A DNA stretch of 64,000 bases, taken from NCBI GenBank assembly GCA_035715725.1, contig DASTKT010000013.1, forward strand, positions 60,899 through 124,898, in the 5' to 3' direction. The position numbers and the translations under genes were made by a program. Within the stretch, counting starts at the first letter, position 1; every line of letters starts with the position of its first letter. The notes beneath the pieces were generated by a model. That model worked only from the letters and a program-made list of their open reading frames with translations, did no database searches and had not been told where the DNA came from. Source of the stretch: JADGGV01 sp035715725 (GTDB taxonomy: Bacteria > Gemmatimonadota > Gemmatimonadetes > Longimicrobiales > RSA9). Of this stretch, positions 53,894-62,898 are shown piece after piece.

Positions 53894-53928
53894 GCTTCGC
53901 AGGTAGGGACGGCGCGCACCCGGAGACC

Positions 53929-54519
53929 GTGGACTACAAAGGACTCACCGACCAGCAGATCGTCGCCATGGCCCGCGAGGGCCGCGAGGTGGCGTTCCGG
54001 GAGCTGATCGCTCGCTACGAGCGGCCGGTGTTGTCCCTCATTTACCGCCTCGTCCGTGACCGCGAAAAGGCCGAGGACCTTGCCCAGGACTCCTTCATCA
54101 AGGTCCTGAATGCGCTGGACCGCTACGATCCGTCGTACAAGTTCAGCTCCTGGATCTTCAAGATCGCGCACAACACGGCGCTCGACCATCTCCGGAAGAA
54201 GGGGCTCGACACGCTCTCCCTCGATGGCTCGCCGCATGCCACGACCGCAGACGAGGCCGAGGCCAGCGTGCTCACCGCCGTCTCCGACGACGAGACGCCC
54301 GAGGAGTACACGGCCAACCGCGAGCTCGGCGCCGAGATCGAGCGCGCCGTCGCCCGCCTGCGCCCCGAGTACCGCACCGCGATCACGCTCTGGCACGCGG
54401 AGGCGCGGCCGTACGAGGAGATTGCCGAGATCATGGGCGTTCCGTTGGGCACGGTGAAAACGTACATCCACCGTGCCCGCAACGAGTTGAAGCAGCATCT
54501 GGCCCATTTGCGAATTTGA
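53929..54519 (+). CDS. ECF-family RNA polymerase sigma factor (RpoE-like)
   Basis: 196 residues from a GTG at 53929 (GGAG at 53922-53925). Region 2: FRELIARYERPVLSLIYRLVRDREKAEDLAQDSFIKVLNALDRYD and SWIFKIAHNTALDHLRKKG, the core-binding and -10 recognition helices. Region 4: AVARLRPEYRTAITLWHAEARPYEEIAEIMGVPLGTVKTYIHRARNELKQHL, the -35 HTH. A 45-residue acidic linker separates them. The next gene is a zinc-finger anti-sigma factor, so activity is likely controlled by release from it. Two matching promoter elements in this operon suggest positive autoregulation. Confidence 0.95.
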   Translation: MDYKGLTDQQIVAMAREGREVAFRELIARYERPVLSLIYRLVRDREKAEDLAQDSFIKVLNALDRYDPSYKFSSWIFKIAHNTALDHLRKKGLDTLSLDGSPHATTADEAEASVLTAVSDDETPEEYTANRELGAEIERAVARLRPEYRTAITLWHAEARPYEEIAEIMGVPLGTVKTYIHRARNELKQHLAHLRI

Positions 54520-54545
54520 AACCGAACGTGCGCAGCTCGCGTATG
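54518..54545 (+). promoter_or_regulatory. Candidate second ECF promoter upstream of the anti-sigma gene
   Basis: GAAACC (54518-54523) overlaps the sigma gene's stop; 16 bases on lies CGTATG (54540-54545). It differs in one base from the element at 53866-53893. Transcription would start near 54552, about 26 bases before the anti-sigma GTG at 54578. A ten-base direct repeat AACCGAACGT (54520 and 54555) also lies in this short gap. Confidence 0.5.
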
Positions 54546-54577
54546 GACACCAGGAACCGAACGTCGGAGAGCCGATC

Positions 54578-55225
54578 GTGAGCGAATCGATCCTTCACCC
54601 CGGCCCGGACCAGCTCGAGGCCTACGTCGAGGAAACCCTCGACGAGGCGCAGCAGGCCGTGCTCGAGTCGCACCTCCTCGGGTGCCCGCGCTGTCAGGCG
54701 GAGCTCGAGGAGTGGCGGGGGCTGTTCGCGGCGCTCTCCAGCATGCCCGGGCTCGAGCCTTCGCTGGGCTTCGCGGACCGGATCATGGCGGGCGTCACGC
54801 TGCCGCAGCCGGCGCCGGCCCGGCTCGCCGAGCGGGTGCGCCGGTGGCTCCCCCGCTCGACCATGGGCTGGGCCCTCGTGACGATGTTCCTGGCGCTGCC
54901 CGCGGCGGCGGCGGCGGCGGCGATCGCCTGGATCGCCTCGACGCCGTGGCTGTCGCTCGACGGCGTGCTCCTCTACACGTTCGACAAGGCGAGCGCGGGC
55001 ACGGCGTGGCTGACGGGCCGCGTGGGCGCGCTCCTGCTCCAGAGCGAGGCGGCGCAGTGGCTCGCCTCCTTCGGCAAGGCACTCGTGGCGACGGCGGGGC
55101 TCCGGGGACTCGGGGCGGCGGCGGCGCTTTTCGGAATGCTCGTGGTGGCTTCGGCCTGGATCCTCTACCAGAATCTCTTCCGCCTCCACACCCGGGACGC
55201 GAACTATGCTACCTACTCGTTCTGA
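54578..55225 (+). CDS. Transmembrane anti-sigma factor with zinc-finger-like N-terminus
   Basis: 215 residues from a GTG at 54578 (GGAGA seven bases upstream). Residues 10-50 are a zf-HC2-type anti-sigma domain: DQLEAYVEETLDEAQQAVLESHLLGCPRCQAELEEW has His and CxxC zinc ligands. Two membrane segments follow (about residues 95-118, ALVTMFLALPAAAAAAAIAW, and 173-199), enclosing a region of about 55 residues. It should hold the ECF sigma factor at the membrane until a signal is sensed. The downstream genes for envelope proteins suggest an envelope stimulus. Confidence 0.85.
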   Translation: MSESILHPGPDQLEAYVEETLDEAQQAVLESHLLGCPRCQAELEEWRGLFAALSSMPGLEPSLGFADRIMAGVTLPQPAPARLAERVRRWLPRSTMGWALVTMFLALPAAAAAAAIAWIASTPWLSLDGVLLYTFDKASAGTAWLTGRVGALLLQSEAAQWLASFGKALVATAGLRGLGAAAALFGMLVVASAWILYQNLFRLHTRDANYATYSF

Positions 55226-56525
55226 CCGGATGACGCTGGCCGCGGCCACGGTCGTGGCGGCCCTCCTCGTGCCGGCCGCGGTGCACGCGGCGCCGCCACC
55301 GGCCAGTCCCACGCCGCCGGCCGCGCAGGCGCCGCCGGCGCCGCCGGTCCCGCCCGCGCCGCCCCTGCCGCCACAGGCCGGGCGCGGCGGCGTCGTATCC
55401 AGCGAGATCAACCTCTCGGGCGACGAGGCGAAGCTCCAGCTCGAGCTGGCCGGCGGGCGCGCCGTCGAGTTCGCGCTGCGAGGCGGGCACGCCTACGTCG
55501 ACGGCCAGGACCTCGGGCCGGCGCCGCGCGGTGGGCGGCTCGACCGCGCATGGCGCGACCTGCTGAACAAGGCCATCGACACGCCGGTCGCGAACCTGGC
55601 GGGACTCCTCGCGTCCTGGCCGGCGCCGAACGAGGCGGCCGGCCCGCGCCTGCACCAGGCGCTCGCGTCCGCCGTCGCGGGGCAGGAGCCCACCGCGCTG
55701 CTGTCGAACGTGCCGCCGCCGCCAGCGGCCACGCCGGCGCCGGACGGCCTCGGCCCGTCGTCGGACTCGCTGAACAAGCTTCAGGACCGCATCCAGGAGC
55801 TGCAGCAGACGGTGGAGCGCCTCGAGGAGCGGCGCTCCCTCGCCGCGGCCCGGGCCGACGACGGGAGCCCCTGGCTCCGCCCGTTCCGCCACATCTGGCG
55901 CGGGGTCTCCGACATCATCGCCACGCTGGTCGTGATGGCCGTGCTCTTCGGGATCGGTTTCGCCACGATCTTCTTCGGCGGGCGGCCTCACCTCGAGGCG
56001 GTCGCGGATACGGCGCGCCGGCTCACCATCCGGTCGTGGCTCGTCGGGCTGGCCGCATCGTTCCTCGTCGTTCCGGTCTTCGTGCTCGGGATCCTGGCGC
56101 TCACGATCTCGATCGTCGGGATCCCCGCGCTGCTCGTCTGGATCCCGCTCTTCCCGGTCGCCGTCGTGCTCGCGGTCATCCTCGGCTACCTCGCCATCGC
56201 CCACGCCGCCGGCGAGGGCCTGGCCGAGCGGCGCCTCTACGCCGGCGAGTGGTTCCGCCGCGGCAACTCCTACTACTTCCTGATGACCGGCCTCGCGCTG
56301 CTCGTGGCGCTCTTCATCGCCGCGGACGTCGTCGAGATGGCCGGTCCCTGGCTCGGCTTCATCCACGGCACGCTCGCGTTCCTCGGCTGCGTGGTGACGT
56401 GGTTCGCCGCGACGACCGGCCTGGGCGCCGTGCTCCTCTCCCGCGGCGGCACGCGCCCGCCCGAGGGCGTGCGCACCAGCCACGCGATGGACGAGAGCGC
56501 GTTCGAGGAGGAGACGCATGTCTAG
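55206..56525 (+). CDS. Secretory/membrane protein of an ECF operon, function unknown
   Basis: 439 residues from ATG 55206, overlapping the anti-sigma end by 20 bases (ATG 55230 would leave a four-base gap). A signal peptide (LAAATVVAALLVPAAVHA) and a Pro-rich linker come first. A region with EINLSGDEAKLQLELAGGRAVEFALRGG looks like a small beta domain, and a coiled coil (NKLQDRIQELQQTVERLEERR, about residues 187-207) follows. Four to six membrane helices, including IIATLVVMAVLFGIGFATIFFG and VFVLGILALTISIVGIPALL, make up the C-terminal half. I do not recognise a family. Its place in the operon suggests a role in envelope stress sensing or adhesion of a polymer. Confidence 0.72.
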   Translation: MLPTRSDRMTLAAATVVAALLVPAAVHAAPPPASPTPPAAQAPPAPPVPPAPPLPPQAGRGGVVSSEINLSGDEAKLQLELAGGRAVEFALRGGHAYVDGQDLGPAPRGGRLDRAWRDLLNKAIDTPVANLAGLLASWPAPNEAAGPRLHQALASAVAGQEPTALLSNVPPPPAATPAPDGLGPSSDSLNKLQDRIQELQQTVERLEERRSLAAARADDGSPWLRPFRHIWRGVSDIIATLVVMAVLFGIGFATIFFGGRPHLEAVADTARRLTIRSWLVGLAASFLVVPVFVLGILALTISIVGIPALLVWIPLFPVAVVLAVILGYLAIAHAAGEGLAERRLYAGEWFRRGNSYYFLMTGLALLVALFIAADVVEMAGPWLGFIHGTLAFLGCVVTWFAATTGLGAVLLSRGGTRPPEGVRTSHAMDESAFEEETHV

Positions 56526-57375
56526 GCGCTGGATCGCCCTCAGCCTGGGCGCGCTCGCCTGCTCCACGCCGGGCACGTCCAGAGCACAGGATTGGCGCAC
56601 CACCTCGAGTGCGCGCCAGTACGCCGGCGAGTCGGCACTGAAGGTGGACCTGCAGTACGGCGCCGGCACGCTGGACGTCCGGCCCGGCGCGCCCGGGACG
56701 CTCTACCGCGCGAACATGCGCTACGACGCCGAAGTCATGACGCCGCGCGCCAACTTCTCCGACGGCGTGCTGCGGATCGACATGGAGGGACGGAAGCGGA
56801 ACGTCCACCGCAAGGACTGGAAGGGAAACGAGCTGCAGCTCCAGCTCGGGCCGCAGGCGCCGCTCGACCTCGAGCTCCAGTTCGGCGCCGTCCAGGCGAG
56901 CCTCGAGCTGGGCGGACTCCGCATCCAGGAGGCCGACATCCAGACCGGCGCGAGCGATACGAAGCTGCGCTTCTCGCGGCCGAATCTCGACCGCTGCCGC
57001 TCGCTCCGGCTGCAGGTCGGCGCCGCCGACTTCGAGGCGCTTCAGCTCGGCAACCTGAGCCCGGAGCGCCTCGACGTGGCCGGCGGCGTCGGGGACGTGA
57101 CGCTCGACTTCAGCGGCGAGTGGAAGGGCGACGTCGTCGGCGAGATCCGCATGGGCGTGGGCTCCCTCACGCTGGCGATCCCGCGCGGCATCGGCGTGCG
57201 CATCGACAAGCGCTCCTTCCTCGCCGACTTCGAGCCCGCAGGGCTGGTCAAGCGCGGCAACACTTACTTCTCGCCGGGGTATGAATCGGCGAAGCGGCGC
57301 CTCAACCTCGACATCGAGGCGGCGCTTGGGTCCCTGGAAGTCCGATGGCTCGACGGCCGCACCGCGGCCTTGTAG
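56518..57375 (+). CDS. Exported beta-solenoid-like protein (toast-rack/LiaF-type)
   Basis: 285 residues, eight-base overlap with the previous gene. A signal peptide (IALSLGALACSTPGTSRAQ) has a Cys in a weak lipobox. The body is a regular series of short beta strands such as LKVDLQYGAGTLDVRPG, LDLELQFGAVQASLELG, LDVAGGVGDVTLDFSG and IRMGVGSLTLAIP. This is the style of the toast_rack/LiaF-like (cell-wall-active antibiotic response) proteins, which form stacked beta repeats. It is likely an extracytoplasmic stress effector or scaffold under ECF control. No catalytic residues are seen. Confidence 0.72.
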   Translation: MSRRWIALSLGALACSTPGTSRAQDWRTTSSARQYAGESALKVDLQYGAGTLDVRPGAPGTLYRANMRYDAEVMTPRANFSDGVLRIDMEGRKRNVHRKDWKGNELQLQLGPQAPLDLELQFGAVQASLELGGLRIQEADIQTGASDTKLRFSRPNLDRCRSLRLQVGAADFEALQLGNLSPERLDVAGGVGDVTLDFSGEWKGDVVGEIRMGVGSLTLAIPRGIGVRIDKRSFLADFEPAGLVKRGNTYFSPGYESAKRRLNLDIEAALGSLEVRWLDGRTAAL

Positions 57376-57390
57376 AAAGGAGATTCCGCC

Positions 57391-57618
57391 ATGTTCGGGT
57401 CGCTCCTGACCTTCCTGCTCGTCGGCCTCGTCGCCCTGGTCGCGCTCGGGGTGGGGCTCGCGGTGGTGGGCGCCCTGCTCGGCATCGCCATCGGGCTCGC
57501 GACCTTCCTCCTCTTCAAGGTCGCGCCGGTGGTCCTGATCGGCTACGTCGTCGTCCGGCTGCTCCGGCCGCGCCGCAAGCAGATCTCGGCCGAGGACCGC
57601 AAGTGGCTGGAGAGCTGA
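57391..57618 (+). CDS. Small two-helix membrane protein
   Basis: 75 residues with a good AAAGGAGA ribosome site. Two Gly/Val/Leu-rich membrane segments (about residues 5-32, LLTFLLVGLVALVALGVGLAV, and 37-56) and a short basic/acidic tail (RPRRKQISAEDRKWLES). Such small helical-hairpin proteins are common at the end of envelope-stress operons, but its role is unknown. It is followed by a strong hairpin (57667-57700). Confidence 0.75.
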   Translation: MFGSLLTFLLVGLVALVALGVGLAVVGALLGIAIGLATFLLFKVAPVVLIGYVVVRLLRPRRKQISAEDRKWLES

Positions 57619-57666
57619 TCGGCTGATCCTCCGGTCGGGGTCCGCGGGACCGCCGAGCGGAGAAAC

Positions 57667-57700
57667 GGGGGCCGGGCGCGAGCGATCGCGCCCGGCCCCC
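57667..57700. terminator. Strong hairpin between the ECF operon and the convergent hydrolase operon
   Basis: GGGGGCCGGGCGCGA, loop GCGA, TCGCGCCCGGCCCCC: a perfect 15-bp stem. It lies in the gap between two converging genes (stops at 57618 and 57721), so it can act as a bidirectional terminator. No T run follows on either strand, as is usual in very GC-rich genomes. Confidence 0.65.
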
Positions 57701-57720
57701 GAATCGTCTGCGGCCGCCCC

Positions 57721-58575
57721 TCAGCGCGAGCCGGCCCGGCCTCCCACCCGCGCACTGTCCACGACTTCGCGGATCGCCGCGACCACGGCCGCCGGCGCGT
57801 CCCGCTGGATGTAGTGCGTCGTCTTCGGCACCAATACCTGCCGCCCGCGCCGCGACGACGCCGCCAGCTCCCGCTGGCTGGCCTGCCACACCCGGAAGAT
57901 CGCCGTGTCGCCGCCGGCCTCCGTCCGCGTCAGCACGACCAGCGGGATGTCCGGCATCGGCCCGGCCGCCGCGACCTCGCGCGACGTCGCGGGCTCGCCC
58001 TCCAGCTCCGCCCGGGCGGGCGCCGGGAGACCGGCCACCATCGAGTCCGGCGGCGCGCACGTCGCGGCGCCGAACGCTGCGGCGCAGCGCGCGCCGAAGT
58101 CGTGCGTGCGCGGGTCCACCAGAACGGCGCCGACGACCTCCTTCGGGTACGCTCGCGCGTACAGCTCGACGTACATCCCGCCCAGCGAGTGTCCGACCAG
58201 CACGTACGGAGGCCGGAGCCCGGCCGAGGCGAGGCGGCCGCGCAGCTCGGCGAGGATCGCGGCGCCGTCCCGCGCGCCGACGGCCGGCGGCGAGTGGCCG
58301 TACCCCGCCCGGTCGTACGCGAACGCGGTCGTGAACGCGGCGACGTCCGGGAGCACCGGCGTCCACGCGTCGCGCCCGTCGCCCAGACCGGAAACGAAGA
58401 CCACCGCCGGCGCGCCGCTGCCGCGCACCGCGAAGCCGAAGCCCGAGGCGGCCATCCGCACGCCCGGCGGGGGCTGCGCCGGTGCGTGGCCGCCGCACGC
58501 CGCGGTGGCCGTGCCCGTGAGCGCCGCGAGCAGCCACCCCGCGAGCCGTGCTGCGGCCTGTGGGACGGCGCTCAC
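57721..58575 (-). CDS. Alpha/beta hydrolase (exported)
   Basis: 284 residues from a GTG at 58575 that overlaps the upstream TGA (GTGA at 58572-58575). A signal/lipobox-like start (LLAALTGTATAACGG) suggests a lipoprotein or secreted form. Then the alpha/beta-hydrolase pattern: oxyanion strand VVFVSGLGDGRDAW, nucleophile elbow VLVGHSLGGMYVE (Ser), acid Asp probably in the late region, and His in VPKTTHYIQRDAPAAVV. An insertion with Cys residues (CAAAFGAATCAPP) may form a disulfide. Substrate unknown. Last gene of the nifU-mrp operon. Confidence 0.8.
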   Translation of the reverse strand: MSAVPQAAARLAGWLLAALTGTATAACGGHAPAQPPPGVRMAASGFGFAVRGSGAPAVVFVSGLGDGRDAWTPVLPDVAAFTTAFAYDRAGYGHSPPAVGARDGAAILAELRGRLASAGLRPPYVLVGHSLGGMYVELYARAYPKEVVGAVLVDPRTHDFGARCAAAFGAATCAPPDSMVAGLPAPARAELEGEPATSREVAAAGPMPDIPLVVLTRTEAGGDTAIFRVWQASQRELAASSRRGRQVLVPKTTHYIQRDAPAAVVAAIREVVDSARVGGRAGSR

Positions 58576-59348
58576 GACGTGCCGCCTTTCCGAATCTCGA
58601 CCGGCGCGCCGCGCCCGACGCCGAGCTGCTCCGCGGCGCTGCCATCCCGCACCGACACCTCGAGGAACCCGGCCGAGCCCATGAGCGCCAACAGCTCCCC
58701 GGGCTCGGCGTCCGCGTACGTCCGCCGCGGCCGGCCGAGGTCGACGCCCGCCACGCGCACGGCGCCGAACGAGGCCCAGTCCTCCGTCACGTTCGTGATC
58801 AGGTTGCCGAACCGGTCGACGTGCACGACCTCGCCCCGGATCGTGTCCGGCGCGAAGCCGAGCCGCGGCCACTCCAGCCGGAACACCTCGCCCAGCGGCG
58901 GGCCGAGCTCGACCAGCGGGACGCCCGCCGCCAGGTGCGCCGCCGCGGGCGCGAAGACGTCACGCCCGTGGAACGTGCGCGAGACGCGCTCCCGCAGGAA
59001 CGCCGGGTTCTCGATGGCGACGACGCGAGTCGGAGGCGCCTCGTCGAAGATCCACGTCCCCACGCCGTTGTCCGGCGCGACGAGCGTGCGGCCGGCCACC
59101 TCCGCCGCGAGCGCGCGGCGCGCGCTGCCGACCCCCGGATCGACGACGACCACGTGGATCGTCCCCGGCGGGTAGAGCCGCCAGTACCGGCCGAGCGCCC
59201 AGGCGGCGGCGTGCACGTCGCCCGGCGGGAGGTCGTGCGCGGCATCCTCGACGACCGCCGCGGGCGCGATCGAGGCGATGACGCCCTTCATGGCCGCGAC
59301 ATAGCCGTCGGCCGTCCCGAAGTCCGTCAGCAGCGTGATGCGCGGCAT
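58572..59348 (-). CDS. SAM hydroxide adenosyltransferase family protein (DUF62)
   Basis: 258 residues. The family uses water or hydroxide to cleave S-adenosylmethionine to adenosine and methionine; related enzymes chlorinate or fluorinate SAM. Family motifs: ITLLTDFGTADGYVAAMKGV, HVVVVDPGVGSARR, LVAPDNGVGTWI, FHGRDVFAPAAAHLAAG, VVHVDRFGNLITNV. The Asp-Arg-His triad expected of the hydrolase type is plausible (Asp of VVVDPGVGS, Arg and His of FHGRD). There is no chlorinase-type loop that I recognise. It starts six bases after the small DUF542-like gene. Confidence 0.92.
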   Translation of the reverse strand: MPRITLLTDFGTADGYVAAMKGVIASIAPAAVVEDAAHDLPPGDVHAAAWALGRYWRLYPPGTIHVVVVDPGVGSARRALAAEVAGRTLVAPDNGVGTWIFDEAPPTRVVAIENPAFLRERVSRTFHGRDVFAPAAAHLAAGVPLVELGPPLGEVFRLEWPRLGFAPDTIRGEVVHVDRFGNLITNVTEDWASFGAVRVAGVDLGRPRRTYADAEPGELLALMGSAGFLEVSVRDGSAAEQLGVGRGAPVEIRKGGTS

Positions 59349-59354
59349 GCTCGT

Positions 59355-59608
59355 TCAGGATGGGGAATGGTCGGCGCGCGGCGCTCCGCCGCGCCCGCAC
59401 GGCCCACGGTAGCGCGCCCGCCAGCGGATCCCTTCCAGGAGCGCGTCCAGGAGCGGGCCGGCGTCGCCGTCGACCGCCTCGGAAACGGAGACGCCGCCCC
59501 GGCGTGGCACGTCCACACCGAGGCGGCGGAAGATGGCGAGACTCTCCGGGTAGTCCCGGGCCACGACGTGGACCGGGAGCGCGGCCATCTCGGCGGCGCC
59601 CGGCAGGC

Positions 59609-59612
<4 letters not shown>
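59355..59612 (-). CDS. Small DUF542 (ScdA N-terminal)-like protein with altered motif
   Basis: 85 residues from a GTG at 59612 that overlaps the mrp TGA (GTGA at 59609-59612). The segment RDYPESLAIFRRLGVDVPRRGGVSVSEAV follows the spacing of the DUF542/ScdA N-terminal domain, P....VF...GID(F)CCGG..(L)..A, known from di-iron Fe-S repair proteins. Here the Cys-Cys pair is replaced by Pro-Arg/Arg-Arg, so it cannot bind metal in the usual way. An Arg/Gly-rich tail follows. It is real to judge by the tight overlap and spacing (six bases to the next gene), but its identity rests on a short motif. Confidence 0.5.
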
Positions 59613-60736
<1,124 letters not shown>

Positions 60737-60758
60737 GGTCGCTGGTCCTTTCTATGGC

Positions 60759-60790
60759 AAAAACGGCCAACGCCCGAGGAGGCGCCGGCC
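60759..60790 (-). terminator. Terminator/attenuator-like hairpin between the nifU-like gene and mrp
   Basis: Minus strand: GGCCGGCGCC (60790-60781), loop, GGCGTTGGCC (60774-60765), a 10-bp stem with two G-U pairs, then GTTTTTG. The U run spans 60763-60759. It sits in the 79-base gap between two functionally linked genes, 23 bases before mrp, so it may lower mrp expression or be read through. Few U runs exist elsewhere in the window, which adds weight. Confidence 0.55.
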
Positions 60791-60815
60791 GCCGGAACGC
60801 TGTGCACGATACCAC

Positions 60816-61046
60816 TCAGAACGCCTGGATGCCCCTGACTCCGGGAACCACGTTCACCAGCCGCTTCTCGATCCCCTGCTTCAGCGTCATGAAGGAGATC
60901 GGGCACGTCCCGCACGCGCCCATGAGCCGCAGCTGCACGATCCCGTCGTCCTCGTCGAAGTCGATCAGCTCGACGTCCCCACCATCGGCGCGCAGCGCGG
61001 GCCGGATCACGTTCAGCACTTCCTCGATCTTGTCCCGCGGGCTCAT
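60816..61046 (-). CDS. NifU-like C-terminal domain Fe-S scaffold protein
   Basis: 76 residues, the length of a stand-alone NifU C-terminal (Nfu) domain. The motif GACGTCPIS supplies the CxxC that holds a [4Fe-4S] cluster on a dimer, with DKIEEVLNVIRPALRADGGDVELIDFDE as the characteristic start. A GGAG lies six bases before the ATG. First gene of the operon with mrp. A 7-bp hairpin (GCGGCCC/GGGCCGC, 61067-61083) lies in its leader. Confidence 0.93.
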   Translation of the reverse strand: MSPRDKIEEVLNVIRPALRADGGDVELIDFDEDDGIVQLRLMGACGTCPISFMTLKQGIEKRLVNVVPGVRGIQAF

Positions 61047-61189
61047 ACTCGCTCCGTGGTGGATCGGCGGCCCTTCGGGCCGCGCTCGCCGCCGTGGCGG
61101 AAACTACCAACCCTCCTTACCCCGAGTCAATTGAACGGTGCCCGCGCGGCGGGCGGCGCGGCCGCGCGGTCGGGTGCCCGCTTCCGACC

Positions 61190-62773
61190 CTACCACGGCC
61201 GGATCACCGGCGACGGCTTCGTGCCGAAGCGCTCCGTCACCGACTTCGCCTGCGAGAACAGCAGGAGGTAGTCCGGGCCGCCGGCCTTCGAGTCCGTGCC
61301 GGACATGTTGAAGCCGCCGAACGGCTGCACGCCGACGAGCGCGCCCGTGATCTTGCGGTTCAGGTACAGATTGCCGACGTGGAGCTCGTGGCGCGCCCGC
61401 TCCAGGCGCTCGCGCTTGCGCGAGTAGAGCCCGCCCGTGAGACCGAACTCGGTGTTGTTGAATGTCTCCACCGCGTCCTCGAAGTCGCCGGCGCGGATCA
61501 GCGCCAGCACCGGGCCGAACACCTCCTCCTGGGCGAGGCGGGCATCGGGCTCGACGTCGGCGATGATCGTCGGCGGGATGAAGTAGCCGCCGCCCTCCTG
61601 CGTCTCGCCGCCGAGGACCAGCCGGCCCTCCCGCTTCCCCATCTCGATGTAGCTCCGGATCTTCTGGAACGCCTTCTGGTCGATCACGGCGCCCATCTGG
61701 TTGAAGCGGTCCGTCGGGTCGCCGACCGTGATCTTGCGCGCGCGCTCGAGCACCTTCTGCAGCACCTCGTCGTAGACGGCGTCCACGATGATGGCGCGCG
61801 AGCACGCCGAGCACTTCTGCCCCTGGAAGCCGAAGGCCGACTGCACGATGCCTTCGGCCGCGGAGTCCAGATCCGCCGTCTCGTCGACGACGATGCTGTC
61901 CTTTCCGCCCATCTCCAGGATCGTGCGCTTCAGGAACTTCTGGCCGGGGTGGACCTTCGCCGCGCGCTCGAAGATTCGCATCCCGATCTCCTTCGACCCC
62001 GTGAACGCGACGAAGCGCGTCTTCGGCGAGTCGACGAGCGCATCGCCGATGCTGCCGCCCGGGCCGGTGACGAAGTTCACGACGCCCGGCGGCACGCCCG
62101 CCTCGTCCATCAGGATCCGCACGAGCTGGTAGGCGATCGCAGGCGACGTCGACGCCGGCTTCAGCACCACGGTGTTCCCGGTGACGATGGCCGCCATCGT
62201 CATCCCGCCGGTGATCGCGCCCGGGAAGTTCCACGGCGGAATGACCGCGCCCACGCCCAGCGGCACGTAGTAGAGCTCGTTCTCCTCGCCCGGGTACGGG
62301 TGGACGGGCTGCGGGCCGGCGAGCTTCATGGCGAGCCGCGCGTAGTACTCGGCGAAGTCGATCAGCTCCGCGACGTCGCCATCGGCCTCCGCCCAGCTCT
62401 TGCTGACCTCGTAGACCATCCACGCGGCCAGCTCGAACTTCCGCTCCCGCATGATCGCCGCGGCCTTCAGCAGCACGCGCGCGCGGTGCTCCATCGGCGT
62501 CCGGCTCCACGCCGGGAACGCCGCCTCGGCCGCATCCAGCGCCTCCAGTGCCTGCTCGACTGTGCCCTGCTGGAACTGACCGACGACCTCCTCGGGCCTC
62601 GCCGGGTTGACGGACGCGAACGTCTCGTCCGCCGAGACCAGCCGGTCTCCGATGATCAGCGGATAGACTTCACCGAGCTGGCCGCGCACCCTCGCCAGCG
62701 CCTCCTCCATGCGGAGCGCGTTCTCGGAGTTGGTGAAATCGGTCAGCGGCTCGTTGCGGAACTCCGGGAGCAT
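61190..62773 (-). CDS. Delta-1-pyrroline-5-carboxylate dehydrogenase
   Basis: 527 residues, ATG 62773 after a strong GAGGAGGAGG. Aldehyde dehydrogenase fold of the P5CDH/RocA group: VPLGVGAVIPPWNFPGAI, VLKPASTSPAIAYQ, VNFVTGPGGSIGDALV, FVAFTGSKEIGMRI, catalytic Glu in ILEMGGKDSIVV, catalytic Cys in GFQGQKCSACSRAI and QEEVFGPVLALI. It oxidises glutamate semialdehyde (P5C) to glutamate with NAD+, the second step of proline catabolism. The end part VGNLYLNRKITGALVGVQPFGG is the P5CDH-specific loop. Proline dehydrogenase is not seen in the window. Confidence 0.94.
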   Translation of the reverse strand: MLPEFRNEPLTDFTNSENALRMEEALARVRGQLGEVYPLIIGDRLVSADETFASVNPARPEEVVGQFQQGTVEQALEALDAAEAAFPAWSRTPMEHRARVLLKAAAIMRERKFELAAWMVYEVSKSWAEADGDVAELIDFAEYYARLAMKLAGPQPVHPYPGEENELYYVPLGVGAVIPPWNFPGAITGGMTMAAIVTGNTVVLKPASTSPAIAYQLVRILMDEAGVPPGVVNFVTGPGGSIGDALVDSPKTRFVAFTGSKEIGMRIFERAAKVHPGQKFLKRTILEMGGKDSIVVDETADLDSAAEGIVQSAFGFQGQKCSACSRAIIVDAVYDEVLQKVLERARKITVGDPTDRFNQMGAVIDQKAFQKIRSYIEMGKREGRLVLGGETQEGGGYFIPPTIIADVEPDARLAQEEVFGPVLALIRAGDFEDAVETFNNTEFGLTGGLYSRKRERLERARHELHVGNLYLNRKITGALVGVQPFGGFNMSGTDSKAGGPDYLLLFSQAKSVTERFGTKPSPVIRPW

Positions 62774-62898
62774 CTGCCTCCTCCTCTACACGGGCGACGT
62801 CGGCCGGGGCCGCGGCGTCGCGTGGTCCGGCGGTGGGGTCGGGCCCGGGCATTGTAGGGCGGGCGCCGGGGCCGGGCAACGGGACGTTGGGCCCGGCC

